DNA of 64,000 nt from Liolophura sinensis (taxonomy: Eukaryota; Mollusca; Polyplacophora; Chitonida; Chitonidae), in contig NC_088300.1 in assembly GCF_032854445.1 (NCBI RefSeq), positions 40,144,458 through 40,208,457 on the forward strand. The letters are read 5' to 3'. Positions 51,481-63,084 of this stretch are shown here, piece by piece (position 1 is the stretch's first letter; every line of letters starts with the position of its first letter). The notes below the pieces were generated by a model. It saw nothing but the letters and a program-made list of their open reading frames with translations, searched no databases and was not told the origin of the DNA. Position numbers and translations under genes: made by a program.

Positions 51481-53005
51481 GGATGAGGGAGTATGCCTGA
51501 ATTATAGAAGGGATAATGGTAATGAGTGTGGATGGGGGAGTGTACCTGAACCATGGAAGGGATAATGGTGATGAGTGTGCATAGGGAGTGTGCCTGAATC
51601 ATAGAAGGGATAATGGTGATGAGTGTGGATGGAAGAGTGTGCCTGAATCATAGAAGGGATAATGGTGATGAGTGTAGATGGGGAATAGGCCTGAATCATA
51701 GCAGGGATAATGGTGGTGAGTGTGGATGAAACAGTGGGCCTGAATCATAGAAGGGGCAATGCTAGTGGGTGAGGATGGGGGAGTGTGCTTGAACCATAGA
51801 AGGGATAATGGTAATGAGTGTGGATGGGGAGTTTGCCTGAACCATGGAAGGGATAATGGTAATGGGTGTGGGATTGGAGTGTGCCTGAACCATAGAAGGG
51901 ATAATGGTAATGGGTGTGGATGGGGGAGTGGACCTGCATCATAGAAGGGATAATGGTAATGGGTGTGGATGGGAGAGTGTCCCTGAATCATTGAAGGGAT
52001 AATGGTAATGGGTGTGGATGGGGGAGTGGACCTGCATCATAGAAGGGATAATGGTAATTAGTGTGGATGGGGGGAGAGGGCCTGAACAATAGAAGAAATA
52101 ATGGTAATGAGTGAAGACAGTGAGGTGGGTCTGATCAATGGAAGAGATAATGGTGATGAGTGGGATGGTGAAGTGAGCCTAAATCATAGACGGGATAATG
52201 GTGATGAGTGGGGATGAGGGAGTGTGCCTGAATTATAGAAGGGATAATAGTAATGAGTGTGGATGAAGGAGTGTGCCCAAACCATGGAAGGGATAATGGT
52301 AATGAGTGAGGATGGGGGAGTGTACTTGAACCATAGAAAGGATAATGGTTATCAGTGTGGTTGGGAGAGTGTGCCTGAACCATAGAAGGGATAATGGTAA
52401 TGGGTGTGGATGGGGGAGTGGGCCTGAACCATAGAAAGGATAATGGTAATGGATGTGGATGGGGAGTGGGCCTGAACCATAGAAGGGATAATGGTAATAA
52501 GTGTGGATAGGGGAGTGTACTTGAACCATAGAAGGGATAATGGTGATGAGTGTGGATGGGGGAGTGTGCCTGAACCATAGAAGGGATAATGGTATTGAGT
52601 GTAGATGGGGGAGTGTGCTTGAACCCTAGACGGGATAATGGTAATGAGTGTGAATGGGTGAGTGTGTCTGAACCATAGAAGGGATAATGGTAATGAGTGT
52701 GGATGGGGGAGTGTACCTGAATCATAGAAGGGATAATGGTGATGAGTGTGGATGGGGGAGTGGGTCTGAACCATAGAAGAGATGATGGTAATGAGTGTGG
52801 ATGGGGGAGTGGGCCTGAACCATGGAAGGGATAATGGTAATGAGTGTGGATGGGGGAGTGTGCTTGAACCATAGAAGTGACAATGATAATGAGTGTGGAT
52901 GGGGTAGCGTGCCTGAACCATAGAAGGGATAATGGTAATGAATGTGGATGGGGGAGTGTGCTTGAACCATAGAAGTGACGATGATAATGAGTGTGGATAG
53001 ACAGT
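51481..53005. repeat. 49-bp minisatellite, about 31 units, open in all minus frames
   Basis: Unit of about 49 bp: AGAAGGGATAATGGTAATGA, GTGTGGATGGGGGAGTGTGC, CTGAACCAT. The minus strand lacks stops in all three frames of a typical unit, so long minus frames (245 codons at 52135..52872) cycle through three reading phases, giving HTHYHYPF, PHPHSLPLSLLWF and PSTLITIIPS-like strings. No gene is inferred. Confidence 0.94.
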
Positions 53006-53099
53006 GTAAGTGATTGAATGATTTAAGAAATGATGATTTATAGTACACGTAAATCTGAAACATGGTAATATTGGACAGCGCGTCAGCCATAGAGAGTGT

Positions 53100-53580
53100 C
53101 GATACTATGGAATGGAACAATGACCAGACTGTGTCTAAACTTAGGAAGGAACACTGAGTAGACTCTGTCTAAGTTTGGGGAGGAACACTGACTAGACTGT
53201 GTTTAAACTTGGGGAGGAACACTGACTACACTGTGTCTAAACTTTGAAATGGAAAACTGACTAGAGTGTGTAAACTTGGGGAGGAACACTGACTAGACGG
53301 TGTCTAAACTTTGGAATGGAACACTGACTAGACTGTGTCTAAACATTGGAACGGAACACTGACTAGACTGTGTCTAAATTTTGGAATGGATTACTGACTA
53401 GACTGTGTCTAAACTTTGGAATGGATCACTGACTAGACTATGTTTAAACTTTGGAAGGAAACACTGACTAGACTGTGTCTATACTACGGAAGGGAACTCT
53501 GACTAGACTGTGTCTATAGTACGGAAGGGAACACTGACTAGACTGTTTCTAATCTACTGAACAAGACATTCAGTACCGTG
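53100..53580. repeat. 35-bp minisatellite, about 13 units
   Basis: Unit GGAATGGAACACTGACTAGA then CTGTGTCTAAACTTT, 35 bp apart (for example CACTGACTAG at 53287 and 53322). A worn unit may follow to about 53640. Confidence 0.92.
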
Positions 53581-53640
53581 TCTCCAAAGTTTGGATGGGT
53601 AAATTGACTATCAGTTTGTCTAAACTACGACAGGTATACT

Positions 53641-55127
53641 GGGACTTGTTTGGGATTGTCTGCCATGCTGGAAAAATGAGTTAATTTTTTTCTAGCCATA
53701 GCAGTTTGTAAGGACCCTGAATTCTTTTCGTGGCCTGATAAAATGCTTGGAATGGTCCAGGCGCGGCCTCATCACGTCAGTCCTGAAGTCTGATGTGAAC
53801 ACAAAGATAATCTTTTTCTCTGACGTACACATTTGACGTAATTGTGGTATATTGGGACACATTTTACCTCCCTCTGGGAAGGTCCATTTTACCTTTGCAG
53901 TTGTTGACTTTAATAGTAGCTGAGTTCAGCTTACGGGGACAGCCTAATCGGGCATGGCGTTTCCGCCCATGGTAGACATACACAGAGGATGTAAAACACT
54001 TCACACCTGGCTATTCATTGCTGATACATTAGTCTAGGAACAAAAAACTGATGTCAGCTTAAGGTCGACGCTGGGCTGTATACCTACATACCTGCACACA
54101 ATATAAAGACAGGAACGACATCACCCATATAGCATGTATTCATAAAGGGAGGAACCGAGATGTATAAGACAGAAAGTGAAATTGTATAGCAATGGTGATA
54201 ATCCAGCTTCTATCAGCTTGAGCTAATTGGCTTAGAGACTCACGATTTCCTGTCTTCCAGGTGTGGCCACGCTTAGCTGTAATGCAAACCGATATCGGTC
54301 AACATGCAAACCGACATCGGGGAACATGGAACCCTCATTGTATCAATAATTACCATCTCGATATTCTAGGTCATAAACTACCCTCAAGGAAATCCATCCC
54401 AAGTGGAAATGGTTTGCCCTTGGGCTCTGTCAAATGACGCTAACCAGTTCTCCCCAGACAGGCCAGTGTTTTGAATTTACTCACTCTGGTAGTTCGTTGA
54501 ACAGCGATGGTGTTTCCATCCTACAGGATTTACGATAATCCCAATCAATCATACCCGCCATGGACGGTGTGGCATCTGAGTATAAAAGCTCCAGGAACAT
54601 TTACCTGGTGTGTTTGTTTAGAACAATGTAAGACTGGGCTACAGGTGATGTTTCGTGTATATGATGTCCTCGTGCAATGTTTTACAATATTAGTATACGT
54701 CTACACATGGGCAGTGGAAAAAGTAATGGAGTAAATATAACATACCGGTCCCTTCCATAAATCATTCCACTAATCATTTTGTTATGGGCTTTATTATTAG
54801 TGGTAAAGTTCATTCTCTTAGGTGCAGGATTGGCTATCATGGGCGGCGATAATCGAAATGAAACAACACTCCCAACTGCACTTGTTCTCGCCTCCTTATG
54901 GTGCAGTATTTCGAGAATCACTGTATCCTAAAGTATCAAACAGATACAAAAATGGTTGAGGCTATACTACGACTGTAATTGATTAATCGAACGTCTATAC
55001 CCTTTGTCTAGCTGTAGGAAAGAGTTTGTCAATTTTAAACCTCCGGCTTTTACCATACACATAACAACGTGAGAATTAACGTTAGCTACCCGTTATGCTG
55101 ACCGATACATGTAAAAGGTCGTACACG
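53641..55127. other. non-coding DNA
   Basis: A double ATGCAAACCGATATCGG-like word lies at about 54282..54325. No gene recognised. Confidence 0.4.
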
Positions 55128-55218
55128 TAGGGAGAGACAGTAGGTTAACATGCCCTTAGGGAGAGAAAGTAGGTTAACATTCTCTTAGGGAGGGACAGTA
55201 GGCTATCAGTCCCTTAGT
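55128..55218. repeat. 33-bp tandem repeat, 3 copies
   Basis: Three copies around AGGGAGAGACAGTAGGTTAA and CATGCCCTT. Confidence 0.8.
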
Positions 55219-55240
55219 TTAAGTATTCCGCGGCAGCCTG

Positions 55241-55630
55241 GGAATGAATGAATGAATGAATGAATGAATGAAGGAATGCTAGGGGCTTAACGTCGTACTT
55301 AAAAAATTTTTAGTCATATGATGACGGGAATTCATTATGTGGGTGTACCTATAGTGTGTCGTCTTGTGGCAAGGCATGGAGGGCCTCCAAAGTGCAGTCG
55401 CCACTGAGGTATCATGCGGGAGACACCAGACATGCTATCCCACGCAGTCACATTATACTGACGCCGGGCCAACCAGTCGTTTCTCCTTGCTCTAACCTCT
55501 CAGTGCGGAGAGCCAAGCTAGGCAGCATCAAGAACCATTTTAAAAGTCTTTGGTATGACAAGGTCCGGGCTGATCTCGGGTCTGGCGACTTCGAGGCGAA
55601 CGATCTAACCATTAGGCCACCGAAGCGGTC
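55241..55630 (-). mobile_element. SINE family 2, full length
   Basis: Minus orientation. The tail is the (GAAT)n microsatellite at the left (about 55241..55275), followed by GGGGCTTAACGTCGTACTTA. The head at the right, read on the minus strand, has CTTCGGTGGCCTAATGGTTA (A-box match) and a B-like GACCCGAGATCAGC. The body differs from the main SINE family. Open frames on both strands (132 and 78 codons) lie across it and are not genes. Copies: 58440..58795 and 61930..62130. Confidence 0.82.
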
Positions 55631-56519
55631 CGCAGTGTTCAGTTCTGAGGATGGAGGCAACGCGACAGAACCAGCGGTACACATCTATCATCGCTCCTCG
55701 ACTGATGAACATAAGCAGAGATCAAACGAAAAATTAAAAGAAATTAGCATATAGGCCCAGGGTTTTGGCATAGAGGCTGACCGTCCGGTCGAGAAAGGCA
55801 TGTGTTTACTGAACCAGAATATTTACAAGACAACAAATTTTTGTTTTATCATTTTTATAAGTCTAAAGGAAATAAACTTACACTATCACTTCTTGTCATT
55901 CTACAATATGTGTGAATTTTTCACATAGTCTTTCATCGGAGACAAATTTTTACGATCAAAGTTGATACAATTGCATGTTAATGCATTTTATGATCAGCTT
56001 TTCTAGCAAATAAGGAAACCAATGCCTGCCTGAGAGAATGTAACACACAAACATCATATAAGATACAGGTATATTTGTATATGTGAGTGAAAGACAGTAA
56101 AGAAGTGCGATTTTATTATAACGTATTGCCCCCAAAAGATTTGACAGAAATTGCAACCGACGTCCATTCTTCGCTGTTGGTAGAAATAGTACATTTTTAT
56201 GTTCTGCCCGTGATTTGTTTCATTAATGACACCCACTTTTATGACAATATATTGAAGCTAAATCAGGAAATGTTACAACAGCGTTTTGTCTGACCTTTTC
56301 TTGGTTCAATGGGTCAGTACAAACCCAAGATAAACTGATAGCATAATTACTACTGATAGCCCGGTTCCCCGGGGGCCTCGCATAGCATGGTTGACCCCAA
56401 CAACAGGCTTACAAGCACGCAGGCCTGTTTACATAGAGACAAGCCCCGACCTTCCCTCATCCTTCATGGACAAGTGTATACCAGTAGTGGCTGCGAAATA
56501 GTGCGCAAGTCTGAAACCA
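55631..56519. other. non-coding DNA
   Basis: Nothing recognised between the SINE and the dispersed repeat. Confidence 0.4.
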
Positions 56520-56680
56520 ATGAATATAATTACAACAGAAAGAGTAAGACCAGGGCAGCGACGACAGTGTGATGGCTGGCAAATGGTCACACGTAACCGG
56601 CGAATTAGGTAAAAAAAATATGCAGTGATTTTAATTACAATTTATTACACGTCACTGATCTAGAATTACTCAAAATACTG
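56520..56680 (+). repeat. dispersed repeat family X, copy 3
   Basis: Shares GTGTGATGGCTGGCAAATGG, TCACACGTAAC, GAATTAGGTAAAA, ATATGCAGTGA and GAATTACTCAAAATACTG with 1950..2165. The TAGTAGCAATTTACACG block is deleted here. Confidence 0.65.
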
Positions 56681-57422
56681 TGTTGTCATCACATTTATTT
56701 GTAGAGTTTCTACATCTCGAGGAGCTTGTACTTAAGCAAGCAATGCACACACATGGAAACGTCAATCGTCAACGGACAGTTAAACACTTTCATATGGTGT
56801 ATCACATGGCGTCAATAGGGTGCTTTTGTCATTGCCAACAATGCCAGTATGTTTCAGTCATACAAGAATTATAGCATTCATTCGACTATGTAAGTTGCCT
56901 AAATACAAAATCATTTAATAAGCTAACTTCTGTTTCCTGTTTCTATCTTTGCCATATCCCCAGAGTTGGTATTGACTTTATTACTTCAGATATTTTTTAC
57001 GTCACACTCTCACAACAGTTAATCCTTAAAATTGTTGGGATTAACCATGTTTAGCTCTCCGACTATTTTGTATAAGAGATTTGTAAATTCACATTGAAAT
57101 TCCAGAGCGTTAAAATGGTTGTGGATAATTATTTCAAATGTATAGCTGCAAAATTATGCTTCCTGACATTTGGTGGAATGGTTGGACTGAGATGCGACTC
57201 ATGGAAACATATCCCTGGAGATTTAGCAAAGGTTGATTTGGTGCCTAGCGCTTCCATTTTGTGCCTGTAAATTGAATTGAGGGGGCGTGTAGTTCAACAA
57301 AGGCATATGTTTATAAGCGAGTCAGAATCAAAGCCAAAGTCATAGTCTTCTCATTGCTACATGTATCAGTAATGCAATCAGTGCACACCATTATTAGCCC
57401 ATGAAATAATCTATATGAAGCC

Positions 57423-57688
57423 GGGGCCTCCGTGGCCCAGTTGGTTAGCGTGCTAGCGCAGCGTAGTGAACCAGGAGTCTCTCACCAATGCGCTCGCTGT
57501 GAGTTCAAGTCTAGCTCATACTGGCTTCCTCTCTGGCCGTACGTGGGAAGGTCTCTCAGCAACCTGCGGATGGTCGTGGGTTGCCCCCGGGCTCTGCCCG
57601 GTTTCCACCCACCATAATGCTGGCCGCCGTCGTATAAGTGAAATGTTCTTGAGTACGAGGTAAAACACCAATCAAATAAATAAATAAA
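57423..57688 (+). mobile_element. full-length Meta-SINE-like element in copy A
   Basis: Plus orientation. The head CCTCCGTGGCCCAGTTGGTT has the A-box pattern TGGCCCAGTTGG and the B-box region is GTGAGTTCAAGTC. The conserved central domain follows (GGCCGTACGTGGGAAGGTCT, CGTCGTATAAGTGAAATGTT), then the tail AATAAATAAATA. TATATGAAGCC (57412..57422) and TACATGGAGCC (57689..57699) are the target-site duplication. Copy B has the single uninterrupted TATATGAAGCC at 61225..61235, the empty site. Confidence 0.95.
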
Positions 57689-58439
57689 TACATGGAGCCA
57701 AATCAAGCAAAATGGCGTCTTGTCATTTCTTTTAAGGTTTCTTAGTTTTCTTTCATTTCCATTTCATTTTTGGAAATGCTGGGGGATGGAAGGGGTTTTT
57801 TGGACACCCTGGTTCTAGTTTTTATTGGTTTTAGTTTTATTGGCTTTGTGAATGGTTTTTAGCCATTGATAGATTTTCAATGTAAAAATTTTCAGTTATA
57901 TAAACTTCGCTTTGTTTGCTGTAGTAAACACATCTTCTACAGAAAGCCTCCAAGGCTACAACTTCTTGTACACAGAGTCTCTGTGACTATTTTTTCGAGG
58001 TTTATGGACTTTGACAAATTATTACTTATTTCTTGTAATCAAGAAGACTTGCGGGGAGGGGGGCTACAATTTTTGTGAACAGGCCTACCTACATGAAGGA
58101 GAACGAAGAAGGTGATTGATAACAAGGTCCCCAGGCGATTTTACGAGATTTGTTATAATTTTTCAGTTTTGTGGACTCACTTTGTTTTCTTGTCATGCTT
58201 GAAAGCACACATTTCTATGAACCTTTCACGTAAGGCTACGGTGTCTTATGCAAACACCAATCTAGAGAACTTTATTGTCTCTCTAGCTTCTCTACCAGAT
58301 CTATGGATCGTGATAATTTACCTAATTTGTGGACTTTTCTCCGGTATACACATTATCTGGAGAAAATTTTCCACATCTATATTAGTATCAGGCGCCTATG
58401 ACACTGGCTGATGCTTGTGCCTTCCTAGACTGCGAACGT

Positions 58440-58795
58440 TAAGGGCATCCACCTCAAAGTCGCAGGAGACTCGGAATCAAATGTGGGTCGGGACATACCA
58501 AAGATTTTAAAATGGTACTTGTTACTGCCTCGCTTGGAGCTCAGCACTGAGAGGTTAGAGCAAGGAAACAGGACTGGTTATCCAGGGGTCAGTATAATGT
58601 GACTGCATGGGGTGGCATGTATGGTGTCTCTGGCATGATACCTCAGTGGCGACTGCACTTTGGAAGCCCTCCATGCATTTGCCTTGCCACAAGAAGACAC
58701 AGTATATGTACACCCACCTAATGAATCCCCGTCGTCATATGACTGAAAAATTTTTAAGTACGCCATTAAGCCTCGAGCATTATATAGATACAGTA
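58440..58795 (+). mobile_element. SINE family 2 copy within duplication copy A
   Basis: Plus orientation relative to 55241..55630: GAGACTCGGAATCAAATGTG, then CTCAGCACTGAGAGGTTAGA, GATACCTCAGTGGCGACTGC, TGTACACCCACCTAATGAAT and GAAAAATTTTTAAGTACGCC. The head with the A box is not evident and the (GAAT)n tail is lost. Confidence 0.78.
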
Positions 58796-58808
58796 TACAG
58801 ATAGCCAA

Positions 58809-58940
58809 TCATGGGTAGCGATTTGAATATGAAAGCGCGCACTAGCGCTTAAGTGCTCGAACTCCGCTCGACGAATTTTTTTTTACTTCCATAGCTCAAC
58901 ATTTGCTGAGCCATTCACAGGGTTGCAATTGCCTCTCATA
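58809..58940 (+). repeat. block inverted relative to copy B
   Basis: CATGGGTAGCGATTT, AAGTGCTCGAACTC, CATAGCTCAACATTTGCTGA and CCATTCACAGGGTTGCA occur here on the plus strand. The complement of 62250..62372 has the same order, while the segment to the right matches copy B in direct orientation. Confidence 0.85.
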
Positions 58941-59384
58941 GCACATTGATATGCAAATAGTCAACTGCATTTGGCAATCCAAGACAACTGCTCACAAGGA
59001 CATATTTACCACTGCAACTATTTACAAGTCTATACGATACGAAATCGCTGCTCTGCAATCCTTATGCATACGATAAACAGTAATATTTGTGACAATATAA
59101 TAATGTCCGTTTTTCTTGTTGATTTAAGGGCAAGATCTTAGCGCCATGTAATTACAGAAGAATATCGCTTTATGACAATTTCCTTCTACTTTATGTTGGT
59201 TTATAGGTCAATATTTGAACATATCGCCTGATTTAAACATTATGCAGTTTTATGAACATCAGTTGAGCTTGTTATCACATATTAACGTTGTATAAATTGT
59301 CACATGTTAATACAGGATTGTTATGATCACAGCTTGCTAATTTTGGTGATTTAATTTTTGGTAAAATGAGAATATTATTTTATT

Positions 59385-59456
59385 GATTTACCTTATTTAT
59401 TTCATTCGTGTTTTACGCCGTACTCAAGAAACCCACAATCATCCGCAGGTTGCCGA
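59385..59456 (-). mobile_element. internally deleted SINE (copy A)
   Basis: TTATTTATTTCATTCGTGTT, TTTACGCCGTACTCAAGAA, then directly ACCCACAATCATCCGCAGG. About 75 bp of the central domain and the tRNA-like half are missing. It sits at the same place as the SINE at 62765..62862, so the insertion predates the duplication. Confidence 0.8.
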
Positions 59457-60589
59457 CTAATTGTTCTCGGTTCCAAACTGATCAGTATTGATCTAACTCC
59501 CGATTACGAAGTGAGATATCCGGATTTCAACGCACATTTGCTGATCAAGGTCGGACCAGCGATGAGATTTATTGCCACTTTTACTTCCGCTTCATTATAA
59601 CCGTGATTTATATTCCTCAGTATAATGTAGGTCATGTCATGTGGCCTTGACCTAATTAAACATTCAATAAGTAAGACATACTGATTATTCTAACATGAAA
59701 ATATCGCCAATATGATGTGATCAATGAGTAAACCCGTGAATCTCGTAAACTTCAAACTGACTTCTGTTTCCTGTTTCTTTCTTTGCCATATCCCCAGAGT
59801 TGGTATTGACCTTAATTACTTCAGGTATGTGTTACAGTTTCACGACAGTTTATCCTTGAAATTGTTGGGACTAAACATGTTTAGCTCTCTGAAGAGATCT
59901 GTAAATCCACATTGAAAATCCAGAGCGTTAAAATGGTTGTGGATAATTATTTCAAATGTATAGCTGCAAAATTATGCTTCCTGGCATTTGGTGGAATGGT
60001 TGGACTGAGATGCAACTCATGGAAACATATCCTTGGTGATTTAGCAAACGATGACTAGATGCCCAGTGCTTTCCAATCCCTGATAGTAAATTGAATTGAA
60101 AGCCGGCACTGAAGTCACAGCGCTTCGGGACATTGCACAGGAAATGACAGATTTCTTGATAAATACAATGATGTCAGCCATTTGATGAACGGTGAATTGA
60201 CCAGGGAAGTAATCAACCTTTCCAACAAGACCTCTGATCTTAAGGGTATAAACTTCACCTTATCTTAGGAAATTGGAGTATCCCTATCAGCCTAAGGGAC
60301 GACGGCTACTGGGACAAAAGTTTATCTCTCCCGAGAAAACATGCCTTAGGCGAAACCTTTCCTCACAGAGAGAATGTACATGAATATAGCATTTAATACG
60401 CCTATAAGTAAATGTTGTTGGGGGGTATAGCCCTACAAAGGCATGCGTTTACAAGCGAGTTAGAATGGATGTTTTCAAAGCTATAAACGGAAGCGTATAT
60501 GCATCTTTCAAAAGAGTTCTTTTATTATTTACACTTTTCTACATAACCAAAGTAATCCAGATGTTAACGTAAGTTTTCAAATTTGCCTC

Positions 60590-60775
60590 TATGGCACTGC
60601 CATTCTCCATTTTACCTGGCACCATATCGACTTCGGTCAAACTTCATTTCACCTGGCTCTGTATAGGCCTCTGTCATGTACCATTTTACCTTGCACTATA
60701 ACTGCCTCTGTCATACCTCATTTCATCTGGCGCCATATAGGCCTCTGTACGTCATTCCCCATTTCATCAGGAGCC
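60590..60775. repeat. tandem repeat of about 37 bp, about 5 copies
   Basis: Loose units around CCATTTTACCTGGCACCATA and GGCCTCTGTCAT. Present in copy B only. Confidence 0.75.
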
Positions 60776-61929
60776 ACGAGGTATTAGTATACCCATCTCA
60801 AGGACGTTAGGTGGGGGGGGGGGGGGGGTAATGGAATCACCCTGTCTCTCTGTCCAATTGCCTAAGAGGAGATGCATGGACAAAACAGTGGCTACAAACT
60901 ACTGAGTCGATTTCGATGAAACACACTATACATGAACATGCTTAAATTTATGGCAATTGGGTAATTATTTTCATAATTACTCCCATTTAGGACTTTACGT
61001 AACAGGGCTTTTCCAGATTTTGTCTATAAGTCTCCTCCCAAACTACAGCATTGATTTCGATGAAACTTGTGCATTATTTTCAGAAGTACTCCAGTTCAGG
61101 TATTTAGTGCAATGATAAATTTCCATCTACACTATGTTCTCTTCGGATTGCTACATTTCTCCATTTAAACTGGATGTATCAGTAGTGCAGTCAATGCACA
61201 CCACAAATGGCCCATGAAACATTCTATATGAAGCCAAACAAAGCAGCATGACGTCTTCTCAGTTCTTTTAAGGTTTCTTAGTTTTCTTTCTTCTATTTTT
61301 GGAAATGTTGAAGGATGGAAGAAGGGTATTTTGGACATCCGCACTCAGACTTTTATTGTTTGGTTTTATTGGTTTTGTGAATGTTTTTTAGTCATTGATT
61401 GACTTGCAATGTAAAAAATTACCAGTTATATAAATTTCGCTTTGTTTTCTGTAGTACACACATCTTTTCTAGAAAGCCTCCAAGGCTACAACTTCTTGTA
61501 CAAAGGGTCTCTGTGACTATTTTTTCGAGGTTTATGGAATTTACCAAGTTATTATTTATTTCTTGTAATAAAGAAAAAATTCATGGAGAGCTACAATTTT
61601 TGTGCACAGGCCTACCTACATGTAGGAGAACAAAAAGGTTACTTATAACTAAAAATATATATTTTTATCAGATTTGTCATCATCATTAAGTTTTGTGGAC
61701 TCCGTTCTCCTGTTATGCCTGCAAGCACAGATTTCTATGAGCCTCTCCTGTACGGCTACAGTTTCTTATGCAGTACCTCTCTGGAGAAGGCTATAGCTTC
61801 TTAACCAGATTTTTGGAGCGTCAAAGTTTACCTAATTTGTGGACTTCGTTTTGTCTGGTATACACGTTATCCATAGAAAATTTTCCACATCTATATTTGT
61901 ATTCGGATCCTATGACACTGACCGATGCT

Positions 61930-62130
61930 TGTGCTTTCCTAGACTGTGAACGGATAAAGCGTCCGCCTGAAAGTCGCGAGAGACTCGGGATCAAACTCGG
62001 GTCGGGTCAAAGAATGGTACTTGTTGCTCAGCACTGAGAGGTTGGAGCAAGGAAATAGTTGGCCCGGTATCAGGATAATGTGACTGCGTTAAGCACGATG
62101 TTAAACGCCAAGCATGCATTCATTCATTCC
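61930..62130 (+). mobile_element. SINE family 2, short form in copy B
   Basis: GCGTCCGCCTGAAAGTCGCG, GAGACTCGGGATCAAACTCG (B-box-like GGATCAAACTC), CTCAGCACTGAGAGGTTGGA, then GATAATGTGACTGCGTTAAG and a tail GCATTCATTCATTC. About 150 bp present in the copies at 55.3 and 58.6 kb (the CTCAGTGGCGACTGC to TACACCCACCTAATG part) is missing, so the tail joins earlier. Confidence 0.78.
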
Positions 62131-62249
62131 TAGATTGCGGCGGAATGTATAAGCTGTTGTCAGCTGAGTGTTTGCTCAACCAATCATAGGATTTCAGTGG
62201 CCACCCATAGTTTACAGATACATCGGTGGTACACATACTTCACAGGTGG

Positions 62250-62372
62250 CAAGTGCAACCCTGTGAATGGCTAAGCAAATGTTGAGCTATGGCAGTAAAA
62301 AAACTTGGTTGGGGGAGTTCGAGCACTAACTCGCTAGTGTGATCTTTCATAAGTAAATCGCTACCCATGTCT
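62250..62372 (-). repeat. inverted block in copy B
   Basis: Complement of the block at 58809..58940: TGCAACCCTGTGAATGGCTA, AGCAAATGTTGAGCTATGG, GAGTTCGAGCACT and AAATCGCTACCCATG. Copy B flank TCTATAAGATACGAAG to the right is direct with respect to copy A. Confidence 0.85.
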
Positions 62373-62764
62373 ATAAGATACGAAGTCACTGCTGTGCCAT
62401 CCTTATGCATACGATAAACAGTAATATTTGGGACAGTATAATAATGTGCCCCTTTCTTGTTGATTTAAGGATTCTAGCGCTATCTGATTATAGAATAAAA
62501 TATCGCTGTTCACAAATATCGCGTGAGAATTTCATTCTACTTTATTTTGGTTTAGAGGTCAATATTTGAAAGTATCGGCCGACTTAAAACATTATGCAGT
62601 TTTGTGAACTGCATCAGGCGTGCTACCGGTGTTCTTTGAATGCCTTGTTATCACATATTAACGCTGTATAAATTGTAACATGTTAATATAGGATTGTCAT
62701 GGTGACAGCTTGCTAACTTTAATGCTTTAACTTCTGGTAAGATGAGAATATTATTATTTTATTT

Positions 62765-62862
62765 AATTTTTGATTTATTTCATTCGTGTTTTACGCCGTA
62801 CTAAAGAATATTTCGCTTATACGATGGCGGCCAGCATTATGGTGGGAGGAAACCAGGAATTA
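62765..62862 (-). mobile_element. truncated Meta-SINE-like element (copy B)
   Basis: TTATTTCATTCGTGTTTTAC, ACTAAAGAATATTTCGCTTA and GGCGGCCAGCATTATGGTGG end at GAAACCAGG. Orthologous in position to 59385..59456. Confidence 0.85.
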
Positions 62863-63084
62863 CCTTCCAGTTAGTAGAAATGTGTTTAGCATTTAACGTC
62901 ATTCATAAATGGAAACCCCGAATGAAACTGGATTGTCAAATGTCTTCTCCAAGGCCAGATATTTATCGCTAGCTCCGGAGTAACGTTTAAAATACCAACA
63001 CACATTTTTTTTCTACTTTTTTTTTAAAAAATCTTTAAAAAAAATTTTTGTTGTCATCACGAGTATATCTTAAATGCGGTTTAT

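Larger units (their letters stand above)
56930..59665 (+). repeat. segmental duplication, copy A
   Basis: Collinear blocks match copy B. 56930..57280 matches 59758..60105 (for example AAATGGTTGTGGATAATTAT). 57293..57340 matches 60430..60475. 57340..58440, excluding the SINE at 57423..57688, matches 61142..61945 (AAGCCTCCAAGGCTACAACT). 59027..59385 matches 62370..62765 (CCTTATGCATACGATAAACA). 59462..59665 matches 63668..63885 (AAGGTCGGACCAGCGATGAG). The block at 58809..58940 is inverted in copy B. No protein family is recognised in it; frames of up to 99 codons are not kept in copy B. Confidence 0.9.

Noticed and set aside
52135-52872. 245-codon minus-strand frame rich in His and Pro
   Set aside because: It runs through all phases of a 49-bp minisatellite; the residue pattern follows the DNA period and not a protein repeat.
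55356-55754. 132-codon frame with an apparent start
   Set aside because: Most of it lies over a SINE of family 2, with a second open frame on the opposite strand.
58112-58411. 99-codon hydrophobic frame in duplication copy A
   Set aside because: The matching stretch in copy B (about 61.65..61.95 kb) does not keep the frame, so there is no sign of selection.
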